A stretch of DNA of 64,000 bases, taken from contig NZ_CP187555.1 in the NCBI RefSeq assembly GCF_049860805.1, positions 3,286,001-3,350,000 on the forward strand. The letters are read 5' to 3'. Source of the stretch: Parabacteroides sp900760525 (GTDB lineage: Bacteria; Bacteroidota; Bacteroidia; Bacteroidales; Tannerellaceae). The translations under genes were made by a program, and so were the position numbers. Under the pieces are notes generated by a model that saw only the letters and a list, made by a program, of their open reading frames with translations, ran no database searches and was not told where the DNA came from. Shown one piece after another: positions 45,929-55,507 of the stretch; positions within the stretch are counted from its first letter, which is position 1, and each line of letters opens with the position of its first letter.

Positions 45929-48613
45929 ATGAAATATTCCAAGCAATTCGTGTCTCTGATCTGCCTGCTCACTAATTTGGCAGTTCAAGCCCAGGAAAAG
46001 AGAGCGATGACATTCGAAGAGATGGTCGGATGGGAACGCATATCCGAACAACGTATTTCCGATGACGGGAAATGGGTATTCTGCAAGATGGAACCCTGGC
46101 GGGGAGATGCCACAATCCAATTATACAACGGCAAAGGAGAAGAGAAAGGTATTTTCAAACCCGCTTCGAAAGCGCAGTTCAGCGCTTCATCCGAATATCT
46201 GTTGGTGACAAAAGTCCCTCCTTTGGAAAAGGTGGAAGCCGAGAAACTGAAGAAAACAGACAAGGATAAAATGCCGATGAACAGCCTCGTCATCTCCCGG
46301 CTTACAGGCGGAGAAGAGACGGTAGATTCACTCAAGACATACAAACTTTCTGAAACGGCTGATTGGCTGGCTTATCAGCGCGGAAATAAAAAAGACTCCA
46401 CCCTTTATATCCGTTCGCTCGACGGGATGCAAAAAGATTCGTTCCCGGCAGTAAGCGATTTCGGATTCGCTAAAAAGGGAAATGTCCTATACGTCGTCTC
46501 CGACTCTGTCTTATACACCTACATTCCAGAGAAAGGGAACAACCGGATATCCGGCGAAAAAGGAGTATTCAAAAAGATTGCATTCAACGAAACCGGCAAC
46601 AAGCTCGCCTATCTGTTCTGCGCAAACAAAGACTCCGCGGCAACCCAAAGCAGCCTGTATCTGGCAGAGGACAATGCCCCCGGCAAACGGATCGCGGAAC
46701 GGGGAGACAAAGCATTCCCCGCGTCGTGGATAATCAGCGAAAACGGAACCCTTTATTTCTCCGAAAACGCAAACCGCCTGTTCTTCGGCACAGCCCCGGA
46801 ACCCCGACAGAGAGACACGACCGTACTGGCCGAGAACCGGCCGGACGTACAAGTGTGGAGCTGGGACGAAAAAGTGCAATATACGCAGCAGTCCTTTAAC
46901 AAGGCATCCGACTTGAAGCGGTCTTATACGGCGGTCTACAACATCGGTTCCGGACGTCTTATCCAACTGGCGACTGAAGAACTCCCCGCGCTACAAACCG
47001 CCGATGAAGGGAATGCCCCGCTGGCACTTCTCTCCACATCAAAACCATACGGCACACAAAGTATGTGGACAGCCAAAAACTTTTATGACATTTATACGGT
47101 CGACCTGGAAACCGGGGAACGCCGGCAGATAAAAGAAAAGAGTCCCGCTCACATGCGTTTCTCCCCGAAAGGGAAATACACATACTGGTATCAGGAGCAA
47201 GACAGTTCCTGGTACACCCGCTCCATGACCGACGGGAAAGAATACCGCCTGACCACACCGGAGACATTCATTGCCTGGGACGAAGACAACGATGTTCCGG
47301 ACTATCCTTCCCCTTACGGAATTGCGGGGTGGACGGACGACGACCAGGCCATCCTGATCCGGGATCGCTACGACATCTGGAAATTTAGCCCGACGGCTTC
47401 CTCCTCCCCGACCAACCTGACCGTAAACGGCCGGAAAGAGAAGATCACCTACTCGCTGATTCAACTGGACCGGGAAAAAAGGTCGTATAACCTGGATGCT
47501 CCCCAATACCTCAACGGCTTCAACGAAGTCACCAAAGGTTCCGGATATTATACCGCCCGCCTGAACAAACCGGTTGCCCCCAAAGCATTGCTGGCCGGTA
47601 ACTTCAAGCTGGCCGCCCTGTCGAAAGCGAAAGACGCGGATGCCGTAATCTATACGCAGGAGACTTATGAGCAATATCCGGACACCCGGCTGTCCAACCT
47701 CAGTTTCCAGAAATCCATCCGGCTGACGGACGGCATCCGCCAGCAAGACCCGATCATCTGGGGAACAGCCGAGCTCACTTCCTGGATCTCCTTAGACGGC
47801 CGCCCCCTGGAAGGTGTCATCTACAAACCGGCTGATTTCGATCCGAATAAGAAATATCCGGTAATCGTGAATTTCTACGAACGCAATGCCCATACACTGT
47901 ACAGCTACCATATGCCCAGCCCGGGACGTTCCACAATCGACTACCCGTTCTACCTGAGCCACGGTTTTATCATCTTCAACCCCGATGTCCGTTTTACAGA
48001 CGGCTATCCGGGTGAGAGTTCCTACAATTGCGTGATGCCGGGGATCACCTCCCTGATTGCAAAAGGGTATGTCGACGAAAAAGCAATCGGCGCGCAAGGC
48101 CATAGCTGGGGAGGTTACCAGGTTGCCTACCTGGCCACCCGCACCAACCTCTTTGCCGCAATCGAATCGGGTGCTCCGGTAGTCAATATGCTGAGCGCCT
48201 ACGGCGGAATACGCTGGGGTTCGGGGCTAAACCGTTCCATGCAATATGAACACGGGCAAAGCCGCATCGGGGGGAACATTTGGGAAATGCCGCTGCAATA
48301 CATCGAGAACTCTCCCCTTTTCAATATGAACAAGGTGACCACCCCGATCCTGATCATGCACAACGATGCAGACGGACACGTGCCCTGGTATCAGGGAATC
48401 GAATATTTTATCGCCCTCAAACGCCTCCAAAAACCGGCTTGGCTGCTCAACTACACCGGCGAGCCTCACTGGCCGGTGCGTTTGGCAAACCGCATCGATT
48501 TCCAGAAACGTATGTTCCAGTTCTTCCACCACTACCTGCAAAACGCTCCCATGCCTAAATGGATGAGCGAAGGTGTACCGGCGGTAGACCGGGATTTCGA
48601 GTTGGGATATTAA
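45929..48613 (+). CDS. S9 family prolyl-oligopeptidase-like serine peptidase
   Basis: About 894 residues from ATG 45929, which gives a clear signal peptide (MKYSKQFVSLICLLTNLAV, cleaved near QAQE); an upstream in-frame ATG at 45875 would place a second hydrophobic stretch before it and overlaps the -7 box. A beta-propeller-like N-terminal region (about 40-600) precedes the hydrolase domain with GHSWGGY (Ser about 726), Asp in MHNDADGHVPW and His in TGEPHWPV. It is likely a periplasmic oligopeptidase. It overlaps the convergent kinase gene by 4 bases. Confidence 0.9.
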   Translation: MKYSKQFVSLICLLTNLAVQAQEKRAMTFEEMVGWERISEQRISDDGKWVFCKMEPWRGDATIQLYNGKGEEKGIFKPASKAQFSASSEYLLVTKVPPLEKVEAEKLKKTDKDKMPMNSLVISRLTGGEETVDSLKTYKLSETADWLAYQRGNKKDSTLYIRSLDGMQKDSFPAVSDFGFAKKGNVLYVVSDSVLYTYIPEKGNNRISGEKGVFKKIAFNETGNKLAYLFCANKDSAATQSSLYLAEDNAPGKRIAERGDKAFPASWIISENGTLYFSENANRLFFGTAPEPRQRDTTVLAENRPDVQVWSWDEKVQYTQQSFNKASDLKRSYTAVYNIGSGRLIQLATEELPALQTADEGNAPLALLSTSKPYGTQSMWTAKNFYDIYTVDLETGERRQIKEKSPAHMRFSPKGKYTYWYQEQDSSWYTRSMTDGKEYRLTTPETFIAWDEDNDVPDYPSPYGIAGWTDDDQAILIRDRYDIWKFSPTASSSPTNLTVNGRKEKITYSLIQLDREKRSYNLDAPQYLNGFNEVTKGSGYYTARLNKPVAPKALLAGNFKLAALSKAKDADAVIYTQETYEQYPDTRLSNLSFQKSIRLTDGIRQQDPIIWGTAELTSWISLDGRPLEGVIYKPADFDPNKKYPVIVNFYERNAHTLYSYHMPSPGRSTIDYPFYLSHGFIIFNPDVRFTDGYPGESSYNCVMPGITSLIAKGYVDEKAIGAQGHSWGGYQVAYLATRTNLFAAIESGAPVVNMLSAYGGIRWGSGLNRSMQYEHGQSRIGGNIWEMPLQYIENSPLFNMNKVTTPILIMHNDADGHVPWYQGIEYFIALKRLQKPAWLLNYTGEPHWPVRLANRIDFQKRMFQFFHHYLQNAPMPKWMSEGVPAVDRDFELGY

Positions 48614-49611
48614 AACTCCATCTTAAACGTTGTCCGGACATTCGGGATGGATGAGACGGACAGTTTACCGCCATGCAGTTGCATGATACGTTGGGAGATA
48701 GGCAGGCCGATACCGCTACCACCGGATTTGGTGGAATAGAAAGGCGTAAAGATAGCAGACAACCGTTCGGAAGGAATGCCCGGGCCGTTGTCTGTTATCG
48801 TTATAAGGAGACGGCCGGATGCTCCGATGCATGCATCTACCTTGACGATTCCATCCTGTTGCCCCTCCACCGCCTGCAATGCGTTCCGGATCAGATTGAT
48901 CAATGCAAGTGTAACCAGATTGGCATCACCATACATTTGAAGTTCCTTACCAGTCGATCTATCGGCCTTACCAGCGGAGTAAACGATCCGTCCGCTCCCC
49001 GGTTCTGCCTGTAACAGCCGTTCCAACTTAGTAAATAACGCCTGTATCGTAACCGTCTTATATTCCGGCTCCGGCAAATGGGTCAGGCGATGATACGAAT
49101 CGAGAAAAGCCGTCAGGTTCTTTGCCTGGCTGTTGATAACTTCAAGCTCTTCGCGTTGCTGCGATACGGAAGTATGATCCAGATGTTTTAACAGGTCCGC
49201 CGAAAGAGATGCAACCGGGGCGATAGAGTTACGAATCTCATGCGTCATCACCCGGAGAATACTTTCATAATAGAGGCTTTTTTCCTCAACCTCAATATGT
49301 TTATCGGCTAATTGCCGGAGGATATGATTCATATCGGTATATAAAGAACTCAAAAAGGGATCGGCCGGATCGACCGGGAAATGCTGTGTCGTATCCTCAT
49401 TCCGCATTGCTTCGAAGAAGACGGACAACTTAGAATTAAGATGGGTTGCCAACCGGATTATAAACAGAGTTATCAACAGGATAAATATCAGGCATACAAA
49501 AGACAAGGTATATGACAGCTGCGTTATTAACAACCAGGAGCCAACCAGGGATAAAAGCACAATCAATACTACGCTCCCTACAATCTTAGCATATAACCTG
49601 CGACTGTACAT
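48610..49611 (-). CDS. Membrane sensor histidine kinase
   Basis: About 334 residues from ATG 49611. Two N-terminal helices (about 10-30 and 35-55) with almost no periplasmic loop, a HAMP-like linker, a HisKA domain with VMTHEIRNSIAP (phospho-acceptor His about 124) and a HATPase domain with NLIRNALQAV, DNGPGIP and GGSGIGLPISQ. The short loop suggests sensing within the membrane or via a partner such as a permease. A perfect promoter lies just upstream of this start, which argues against the ATG at 49626. The likely partner response regulator is at 55508, on the same strand but beyond a lipoprotein cassette. Confidence 0.9.
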   Translation of the reverse strand: MYSRRLYAKIVGSVVLIVLLSLVGSWLLITQLSYTLSFVCLIFILLITLFIIRLATHLNSKLSVFFEAMRNEDTTQHFPVDPADPFLSSLYTDMNHILRQLADKHIEVEEKSLYYESILRVMTHEIRNSIAPVASLSADLLKHLDHTSVSQQREELEVINSQAKNLTAFLDSYHRLTHLPEPEYKTVTIQALFTKLERLLQAEPGSGRIVYSAGKADRSTGKELQMYGDANLVTLALINLIRNALQAVEGQQDGIVKVDACIGASGRLLITITDNGPGIPSERLSAIFTPFYSTKSGGSGIGLPISQRIMQLHGGKLSVSSIPNVRTTFKMEF

Positions 49612-49615
49612 GAGG

Positions 49616-49647
49616 CAAAGATACATTAATTACCACAAACCCACAAA
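49616..49647 (-). promoter_or_regulatory. Bacteroides-type promoter of the histidine kinase gene
   Basis: On the minus strand, TTTG (49644-49647), 20 bases, then TATCTTTG (49616-49623), a full match to the TTTG-N19-21-TAnnTTTG consensus. The -7 box lies only four bases before the ATG at 49611, implying a very short or absent leader. Confidence 0.65.
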
Positions 49648-49669
49648 AAGACACACTGAATACATATCC

Positions 49670-49834
49670 GTTTGAAAAAGGATGCTTGCCGCCCGAGAAA
49701 GGGACCGTTATCCGTTTGGAAAAAGGTGGTAACCTTTCCTCCGGAAAGCAGGCACCTTTTGCTCCGGAAGTCGGTACCTTTTCCCGAACGGCCTATAGGC
49801 TATAAAATATAGCTATAAGGGTATATTTTATAGC
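49670..49834. repeat. Intergenic cluster of short repeats and a 13-bp inverted repeat
   Basis: Related units built from CCGTTTG(G)AAAAAGG, CTCCGGAA and GGnACCTTTT recur between about 49670 and 49790. Then GCTATAAAATATA (49799-49811) and TATATTTTATAGC (49822-49834) form a perfect inverted repeat around a 10-base loop. No gene seen. Confidence 0.7.
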
Positions 49835-50370
49835 TCCCGTCCCATAAGAAACTACCCTATAAGGTGTTTTTAATGCGCCATCACACACTTGCAACACATT
49901 AAATAACTGCGAGTTGTTGTGAACCTAGCGATTTTCATCGATATTGCCAGTACTTCCGTGTTTACCGCCTTGCCTCCTCCATTTTTCTCTATTTATTTAC
50001 TTCTTCTTCTTTCCATTTGTTTTTAAGACAAAGGCAGGTACTCTTTTATTTTTGGAAAAAAGGGGACTGCGGAGACGCTTACCTGCATGATACGATCAAG
50101 GGTTCACAGGGTTCACACCAAACCACTGTCCTTAAATTGTTTACAACGATGTGAACCCTTTATATAGTCACATCTTTACGGTTATTGGAACGTGGAAAGA
50201 TGATTGCAGGTATCTTTCCTCAATATTCCAGCGCGGTTGCCATGAAAGGATACGGATTGTACGTTTATTTACGAATAAATAGTAATAAACTTGTTTTTAA
50301 CAAATTAAATTGCTTTATTTGTATCAGACTATCTAATGCAAATAAAGTACAAACAATTAATCCGGAGATT
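49835..50370. other. Non-coding region between the kinase gene and the lipoprotein cassette
   Basis: No gene seen. AAGGGTTCACA (50098-50108) and TGTGAACCCTT (50150-50160) are perfect inverted repeats with a further GGGTTCACACC copy at 50109. A possible promoter for the cassette is CTTG (50290-50293), 20 bases, TTTATTTG (50314-50321), close to the Bacteroides consensus. Confidence 0.5.
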
Positions 50371-51606
50371 ATGAACAAGACAACAAGACTTTTAGGAGGT
50401 TTGCTGATTGCCGCAATAGCAACATCCTGCGGAACGGGAGGCAAAAACCAACCCGCACAAACCACCGATCCGTTGGCCAATAGCCCGGTAGTCGGTCAAT
50501 ATGTACAAGTGGGGGATGATCAGGTTATGTCGTGCGACCAGAAATTCCTGGGCGATACCGTACGCATCCCGCTCAGCCACTTTGCCGAAGAAATGGAGAT
50601 TGTCAAGCTGGACAGCCGGGATGAGGCATTGGTCGGACAAACCGCTATAACAGTCTCCGATAATTATCTTCTGGCACACAGCGGCTACCCACCTACGGCA
50701 TTCAAACTCTTCGACAGAAAAGGAAATTATATTGCCGAAATAGGAGGAATCGGTCAAGGGCCGAATGAATATACATCTGTCTACGACGCCCAGATCGACG
50801 AACTGAACCAACGTATCTACCTTATGCCCTGGCAAAGCGACAAACTGTTGGTTTTCGATATGCAGGGGAAGGTTTTGGAACCGATCCCGCTCGGTTATCG
50901 TTGTCCGAAAGCAAGATTTTATGTCGATCCGGTCAAAGGTACAATTACCGTAGCAACGCTTCCCTGGTCGAAGACACCGGCAATCGTATGGATACAAGAT
51001 AGGACAGGGAAACATCTGCAGGAAATAGAACCGGGACATCTGAAAGTTGAACACGATACCTTCAATCAGGAAATTATGTACAGCCCTACTCTTCCTGACG
51101 TATTCAATCTTTGTCTGTTTTCCATGTTCCCGCCGCAAGTGGACACCCTGTATCAGTATGATACGGAAAGAAACCGTCTGAAACCGGTCTTTACATTCAA
51201 TCATACGATAACCGACCCGGTTCCCTGGCACGGCTACTTCGAATGGCCGGATCATTTTGTAGGAGAATTTTCAGAACCTCCCGTCGAGCGAAAGACTGAA
51301 GAATCATGGACCTTCACACAAGGGGAAACCTTCTCGTATATCATTGACAAAAAGAGCGGCAAAGGGGCCTACCTCAAACTGTATAACGATTATCTCGGGA
51401 ATCAGGACATACAGTTTCCCGATGGTATTTTCAATAAAGGATATTTCGTCCGCAGCATCGAACCGGGCAACCTCCTGACCGACATCGAGAACGCGCTGAA
51501 GAAGCAGGACATTACCGATGCCATGCGTAAGAAACTCACAGACCTGCAAGGCACGATCGACGAAGATGACAACAACTACGTCATGATCGCCAAGCTCAAA
51601 AAATAA
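50371..51606 (+). CDS. Six-bladed beta-propeller lipoprotein (type A, copy 1)
   Basis: 411 residues from ATG 50371, where MNKTTRLLGGLLIAAIATSC gives a lipobox (Cys about 20); an in-frame ATG at 50185 would add 62 unlikely residues. Propeller-like repeats include FKLFDRKGNYIAEIG, GQGPNEY and VYDAQIDELNQRIYLMPW, as in Bacteroidales 6-bladed beta-propeller lipoproteins. It is a paralogue of the gene at 52936, sharing CDQKxLxDT, RDEAL, LFDRKG and YDAQIDE. It is the first of four alternating lipoprotein genes. Function unknown; the fold suggests ligand binding at the cell envelope. Confidence 0.85.
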   Translation: MNKTTRLLGGLLIAAIATSCGTGGKNQPAQTTDPLANSPVVGQYVQVGDDQVMSCDQKFLGDTVRIPLSHFAEEMEIVKLDSRDEALVGQTAITVSDNYLLAHSGYPPTAFKLFDRKGNYIAEIGGIGQGPNEYTSVYDAQIDELNQRIYLMPWQSDKLLVFDMQGKVLEPIPLGYRCPKARFYVDPVKGTITVATLPWSKTPAIVWIQDRTGKHLQEIEPGHLKVEHDTFNQEIMYSPTLPDVFNLCLFSMFPPQVDTLYQYDTERNRLKPVFTFNHTITDPVPWHGYFEWPDHFVGEFSEPPVERKTEESWTFTQGETFSYIIDKKSGKGAYLKLYNDYLGNQDIQFPDGIFNKGYFVRSIEPGNLLTDIENALKKQDITDAMRKKLTDLQGTIDEDDNNYVMIAKLKK

Positions 51607-51612
51607 TCTTCC

Positions 51613-52917
51613 ATGAACAAACAACTACTTCTCATCCTGTTGCCGGCACTCCTGTCGGCAACAGGATGTAAACAGCAAAAGGAATCCGAAGCGGGAGAAC
51701 CGGCAGAACAGACAGCAGTTCATCAGCCGCTTCCGCCGAAATACACGGCCCGGTACGATCAGTCGGTTCCACCTGCACGTATCGATATAGAGAAAGCAGT
51801 TGCCGACTCCGTCCCTGTCAACCTGAGTAAGGTTGCCTCTTCCATCGAGTATTTTATGGTCGGAGACGACAAATACCCGATTACAGATGTAGTTGCCGCT
51901 AACGAAGGTTTTATTGCACTGAATCAGCCTAAGCTATATCTGTATCGTAAAGGAATGAAGCGGAAACGGGTGGGGTTGAAGACAACGTACGGGAACTGGA
52001 TAAATGTATCCGGCACAAAAATCTGTTTTGATAAGGCCACCACGCGCCTGTATGCACATCTGAAACGGATCAATCCCGAAACCGGCTACGGAGAAAAATA
52101 TATTGTGGAACTTCCTCCGTTGGACACTGTTTTGGCAAGAGTTTATTATCTGTATCCGGATTCGTTGCCCAACCGGTTTTTCCTTCCTCAAAAAGCATCC
52201 TTCGTCAGATATCTGTCACCGGATCGATATGTTACCAAAAAGGAAAACGAGAACGGACATCCCGAAGGCATTATAACATTCAATCTGAACAGTGATACAA
52301 TCTGTACATTTACCGGAGGCATAGATCCTACCACTAAGGTAGGTGCTTACTTGTATCAGCCTCCCTTCTTCGACAAAATATACCGCCATGGCGAGCAGAT
52401 CACATTCCGTCTGTCTTTCTGCGATACCATCTACCGGCTCGTGGACGATCAGACTTATGCCCCGGCATTCGTTACCGATTTCGGGAAGATGCGTCTGACT
52501 GCAATCGAAAACATCCAGGGGAAAGATCTGAAGAACAAGGCATGGATGAGCGCACTCGAAGAGAATGCCAAGGCCCTCTTTATCCAGATATATAAGGAAG
52601 GGAAAAGCACAAAAAGCGGCTGGCTGGATGCAGACCGCGAGCCGGACAGGCCATCGGAAGAACGGCAAATCGTTTATTTGAAATCATCCAAACAGACTTT
52701 TGCACTACCGTTTAAAAGCCGGGGGCTTACAAACGACCTGGACGGTGGCCTCCCCTTCTGGCCGGACGGGCAGACAGATGGTTACCTCTATATGATCCGC
52801 CCCGCCAAAGAGTTGAAAGCTAATATTAAACTGACTGGATCGCCCAGGCAGAAAGAATTGAAAGCGTTTCTGGACGGCGTAGACGAGAAACAGAATGTGA
52901 TGATCGTTGTCAAATAA
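51613..52917 (+). CDS. Lipoprotein of unknown function (type B, copy 1)
   Basis: 434 residues. The lipobox LLSATGC places the lipidated Cys near residue 19. The body contains VNLSKVASSIEYFMVGDDKYPITD and ends with GGLPFWPDGQTDGYLYMIRP then TGSPRQKELKAFLDG. It is clearly paralogous to the gene at 54180, which has matching segments. From memory it may belong to a Bacteroidales DUF family (DUF4933/4934 type), unverified. It starts 6 bases after copy 1 of type A, so they are co-transcribed. Confidence 0.82.
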   Translation: MNKQLLLILLPALLSATGCKQQKESEAGEPAEQTAVHQPLPPKYTARYDQSVPPARIDIEKAVADSVPVNLSKVASSIEYFMVGDDKYPITDVVAANEGFIALNQPKLYLYRKGMKRKRVGLKTTYGNWINVSGTKICFDKATTRLYAHLKRINPETGYGEKYIVELPPLDTVLARVYYLYPDSLPNRFFLPQKASFVRYLSPDRYVTKKENENGHPEGIITFNLNSDTICTFTGGIDPTTKVGAYLYQPPFFDKIYRHGEQITFRLSFCDTIYRLVDDQTYAPAFVTDFGKMRLTAIENIQGKDLKNKAWMSALEENAKALFIQIYKEGKSTKSGWLDADREPDRPSEERQIVYLKSSKQTFALPFKSRGLTNDLDGGLPFWPDGQTDGYLYMIRPAKELKANIKLTGSPRQKELKAFLDGVDEKQNVMIVVK

Positions 52918-52935
52918 AAAAGCAATTGTAGAAAT

Positions 52936-54147
52936 ATGAATAAACTTCTTGCCCTGATAATCGGTGTATGCTGTTCAGCCTGGACAGGTTGCAGCAGCAT
53001 AAGCACCAAAACACTGGATGAATGCCCCGTTGTGACTCAAACAGAAACTCTTGCCGGGCATCCGTTAACGGTATGCGACCAGAAACTGTTAAACGATACT
53101 CTGCAAATACCTCTCAGCCTGTTTGCAGAAGATTTGGATATCATCCGTTTCGATAACCGGGATGAAGCGCTGATGGGCGAACAAATGGTTATCGTTTCAG
53201 AAAATTACCTGCTGGTATGGAATCAGGAACATCCGGTCAGACTATTCGACCGGAAAGGGAAATTCCTGACAAACATCGGAGCGAACGGACAAGGCCCGGG
53301 TGAATATCAATCCCTTTACGATGCGCAGATCGACGAAGCCAACAACCGGATCTATATGCTCCCCTGGACAGTCGGCCAACTACTGGTTTACGACTTGCAG
53401 GGGAATGTGTTGCCGTCTATTCCGCTTTGCCTGAATATCCCGAAAGGCAAACTATGGATCAACGCAAAGGATTCCCTGATAGCCGTATTCGCCCTGCCCT
53501 TCCCCAATATACCGGCAGTAGCCTGGACACAGGATTTCAAAGGGGAACGGAAGAGCTTTATTGAAGCGGGATCGCTCACGGCCTACGATTTTAACTCGGA
53601 AGTATATTGCGGTTACAACATAGACGGCGTGTTCGATTGTATGCTCAACTATTACCTGCCGGCACGAAAAGACACGCTTTATCATTATGATTTTCATAAT
53701 AACCTGTTGATGCCTCATTTCACAATGACTTTTACGACCACCAATCCGGTCCCGAACCATACATTTTATGAACTGCCGCATCATTTCCTGGGTACTACAG
53801 CCGAAAGCATACAAATATCCAAAAACATCTTCGGTTCCACCAATCACAAACATTTCATCATCGATAAAGCAACCGGAAAAGGCGCTTATATGCACCTGAT
53901 CAACGACTTCCTGGGAAACGAAGAGTTGCCGCTCAGTAGCTTTGACGGCAATTTTCCTCCCTACCCCAATTTCCGCAACGGTTACTATATCCTGAACCAG
54001 GACCCGGGAAACCTCCGCGACAGACTTGAAAAGAGCATGAAAACAGGCAAACTTTCCCCCGAACAGAAAGAGAAAGTAACCCGACTTCTCAACTCCATCA
54101 ACGAGAACGACAACAACATTCTCTTTTTAGCTAAGTTAAGGAAATAA
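52936..54147 (+). CDS. Six-bladed beta-propeller lipoprotein (type A, copy 2)
   Basis: 403 residues with lipobox (SAWTGC, Cys about 19). It parallels the gene at 50371: VCDQKLLNDTLQIPLSLFAED, FDNRDEALMGE, RLFDRKGKFLTNIGANGQG and YDAQIDEANNRIYMLPW, and both end in a DNN-plus-AKL-K tail. Divergence is substantial, so the duplication is old. It lies 18 bases after the type B gene, in the same operon. Confidence 0.85.
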   Translation: MNKLLALIIGVCCSAWTGCSSISTKTLDECPVVTQTETLAGHPLTVCDQKLLNDTLQIPLSLFAEDLDIIRFDNRDEALMGEQMVIVSENYLLVWNQEHPVRLFDRKGKFLTNIGANGQGPGEYQSLYDAQIDEANNRIYMLPWTVGQLLVYDLQGNVLPSIPLCLNIPKGKLWINAKDSLIAVFALPFPNIPAVAWTQDFKGERKSFIEAGSLTAYDFNSEVYCGYNIDGVFDCMLNYYLPARKDTLYHYDFHNNLLMPHFTMTFTTTNPVPNHTFYELPHHFLGTTAESIQISKNIFGSTNHKHFIIDKATGKGAYMHLINDFLGNEELPLSSFDGNFPPYPNFRNGYYILNQDPGNLRDRLEKSMKTGKLSPEQKEKVTRLLNSINENDNNILFLAKLRK

Positions 54148-54179
54148 TTCATTACATTTACCACAAATACAGTTTTAAG

Positions 54180-55493
54180 ATGAAAAAACAGTTCCATACT
54201 TTAAGTATTCTCTCCGCACTCATGATGATAACGGGATGTAAGCAAGCGGAAGAAGCGAAACAACACATTCCGACCGCCCCGCAGACGGAAGCCCGGATAG
54301 ACCGTTCCGAGCCGGTGAAGATCGTGGATGTAGAACAAGCCTCGCAGAAGCCCGAACCGTTGAAGTTGAGCCAGATCGCATCCAAGATCGAATACTATAC
54401 CGTTGGAGACGCCCGGTTCACCGTCACCCAGGCGATCGAGCTGCCGGACAGCAATGCTTTTATCACGTTCAACAATCCGCGCATCTACTACCGCAAACAA
54501 GGTATTCCGAGTAAGCGGTACGGCTTCAAAGCATTGGCCTATAAATGGAACAACGAGATGAACGGACAGAATATGTTCTATGACAAGAAGACAACCCGTA
54601 TGTATGTAGCCCTCAGCGGAAAGACACAGGAAACACGGAGAACCGGGACGGACAGCATCCCCTTCATCGGCGTTTTGCCGCCATTGGACACGATGCTGAC
54701 AATCAAAAGTTACTTCTTCCCCGAAAGCCCCATCGAGAAATACCAGCTCGGCCGGCGTGGCGATAGGCTGCTCGGCTTCTCCTCCACCGGCTACACTTTG
54801 TGCAGCTACAGAGAAACGGCGGGAGAACCGGACGGAATCACGACATTCAACCTCCAAGGCGATACACTCTGCAAGTTCCGGTTGAAAGAAGGGGAATTGG
54901 CCCCGCGCACGATGACGGACAGCATTCCATTCTTCCAAACGTTCTACTGGAACACCGGGCAAGACAAAATGACATTCATGATGCCCTATTGCGACACCGT
55001 CTACCAGTTGCATGATCCGCAAACCGTCGCCCCGCTCTATGCCATCCGTTACGGGGAGCAAGGACTTAACCTGAAAGAGATGAAAGATGCTAAAATCCCG
55101 AAAGGCAAAATGTGGCTGAAAACCTTTTACGAGAATCCCAAAGGGCTGTTCATGGGCCTTTACCAGAAAGGGGGACGGATCATCGCAAACTGGATCGGTT
55201 GGGAATATGACTACAAACCGAGCTTGACCCACCAGGCTGTCTACCTGAAAGAAGAAGGACGCACGGTCATGCTGCCGGCCGACAAGAACAGGGGCTTCAT
55301 CAACGACCTGGACGACGGGATGCCTTTCTGGCCGGACGGACAAACAGACGATTGCCTGTATATGCTCCGTACCGTCACGGAAATGCGCGTACTGGTGAAA
55401 CGAACCGGCTCGCCCAAGCAAAAGAAACTGCTCGAACTATTAGACAACCCGAAGGTGTTGGAACGGGATTATGTGATGATTGTCGTACGATAG
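54180..55493 (+). CDS. Lipoprotein of unknown function (type B, copy 2)
   Basis: 437 residues; lipobox region MMITGC (Cys about 19). It shares LKLSQIASKIEYYTVGD, DDGMPFWPDGQTDDCLYMLR and KRTGSPKQKKLLELLD with the 51613 product. It completes an A-B-A'-B' order. It is convergent with the response regulator gene, which ends 14 bases away. A 406-codon open frame on the opposite strand is a shadow of its composition. Confidence 0.82.
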   Translation: MKKQFHTLSILSALMMITGCKQAEEAKQHIPTAPQTEARIDRSEPVKIVDVEQASQKPEPLKLSQIASKIEYYTVGDARFTVTQAIELPDSNAFITFNNPRIYYRKQGIPSKRYGFKALAYKWNNEMNGQNMFYDKKTTRMYVALSGKTQETRRTGTDSIPFIGVLPPLDTMLTIKSYFFPESPIEKYQLGRRGDRLLGFSSTGYTLCSYRETAGEPDGITTFNLQGDTLCKFRLKEGELAPRTMTDSIPFFQTFYWNTGQDKMTFMMPYCDTVYQLHDPQTVAPLYAIRYGEQGLNLKEMKDAKIPKGKMWLKTFYENPKGLFMGLYQKGGRIIANWIGWEYDYKPSLTHQAVYLKEEGRTVMLPADKNRGFINDLDDGMPFWPDGQTDDCLYMLRTVTEMRVLVKRTGSPKQKKLLELLDNPKVLERDYVMIVVR

Positions 55494-55507
55494 GGACAAG
55501 CCCCCGG

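Noticed and set aside
50185..50370. Upstream extension of the first lipoprotein gene
   Set aside because: The 62 added residues precede a perfect lipoprotein signal peptide and cover a plausible promoter, so the ATG at 50371 is the better start.
54201..55421. A 406-codon minus-strand open frame opposite a lipoprotein gene
   Set aside because: The plus-strand product has a lipobox and a paralogue in the same operon. The minus-strand frame is a compositional shadow.
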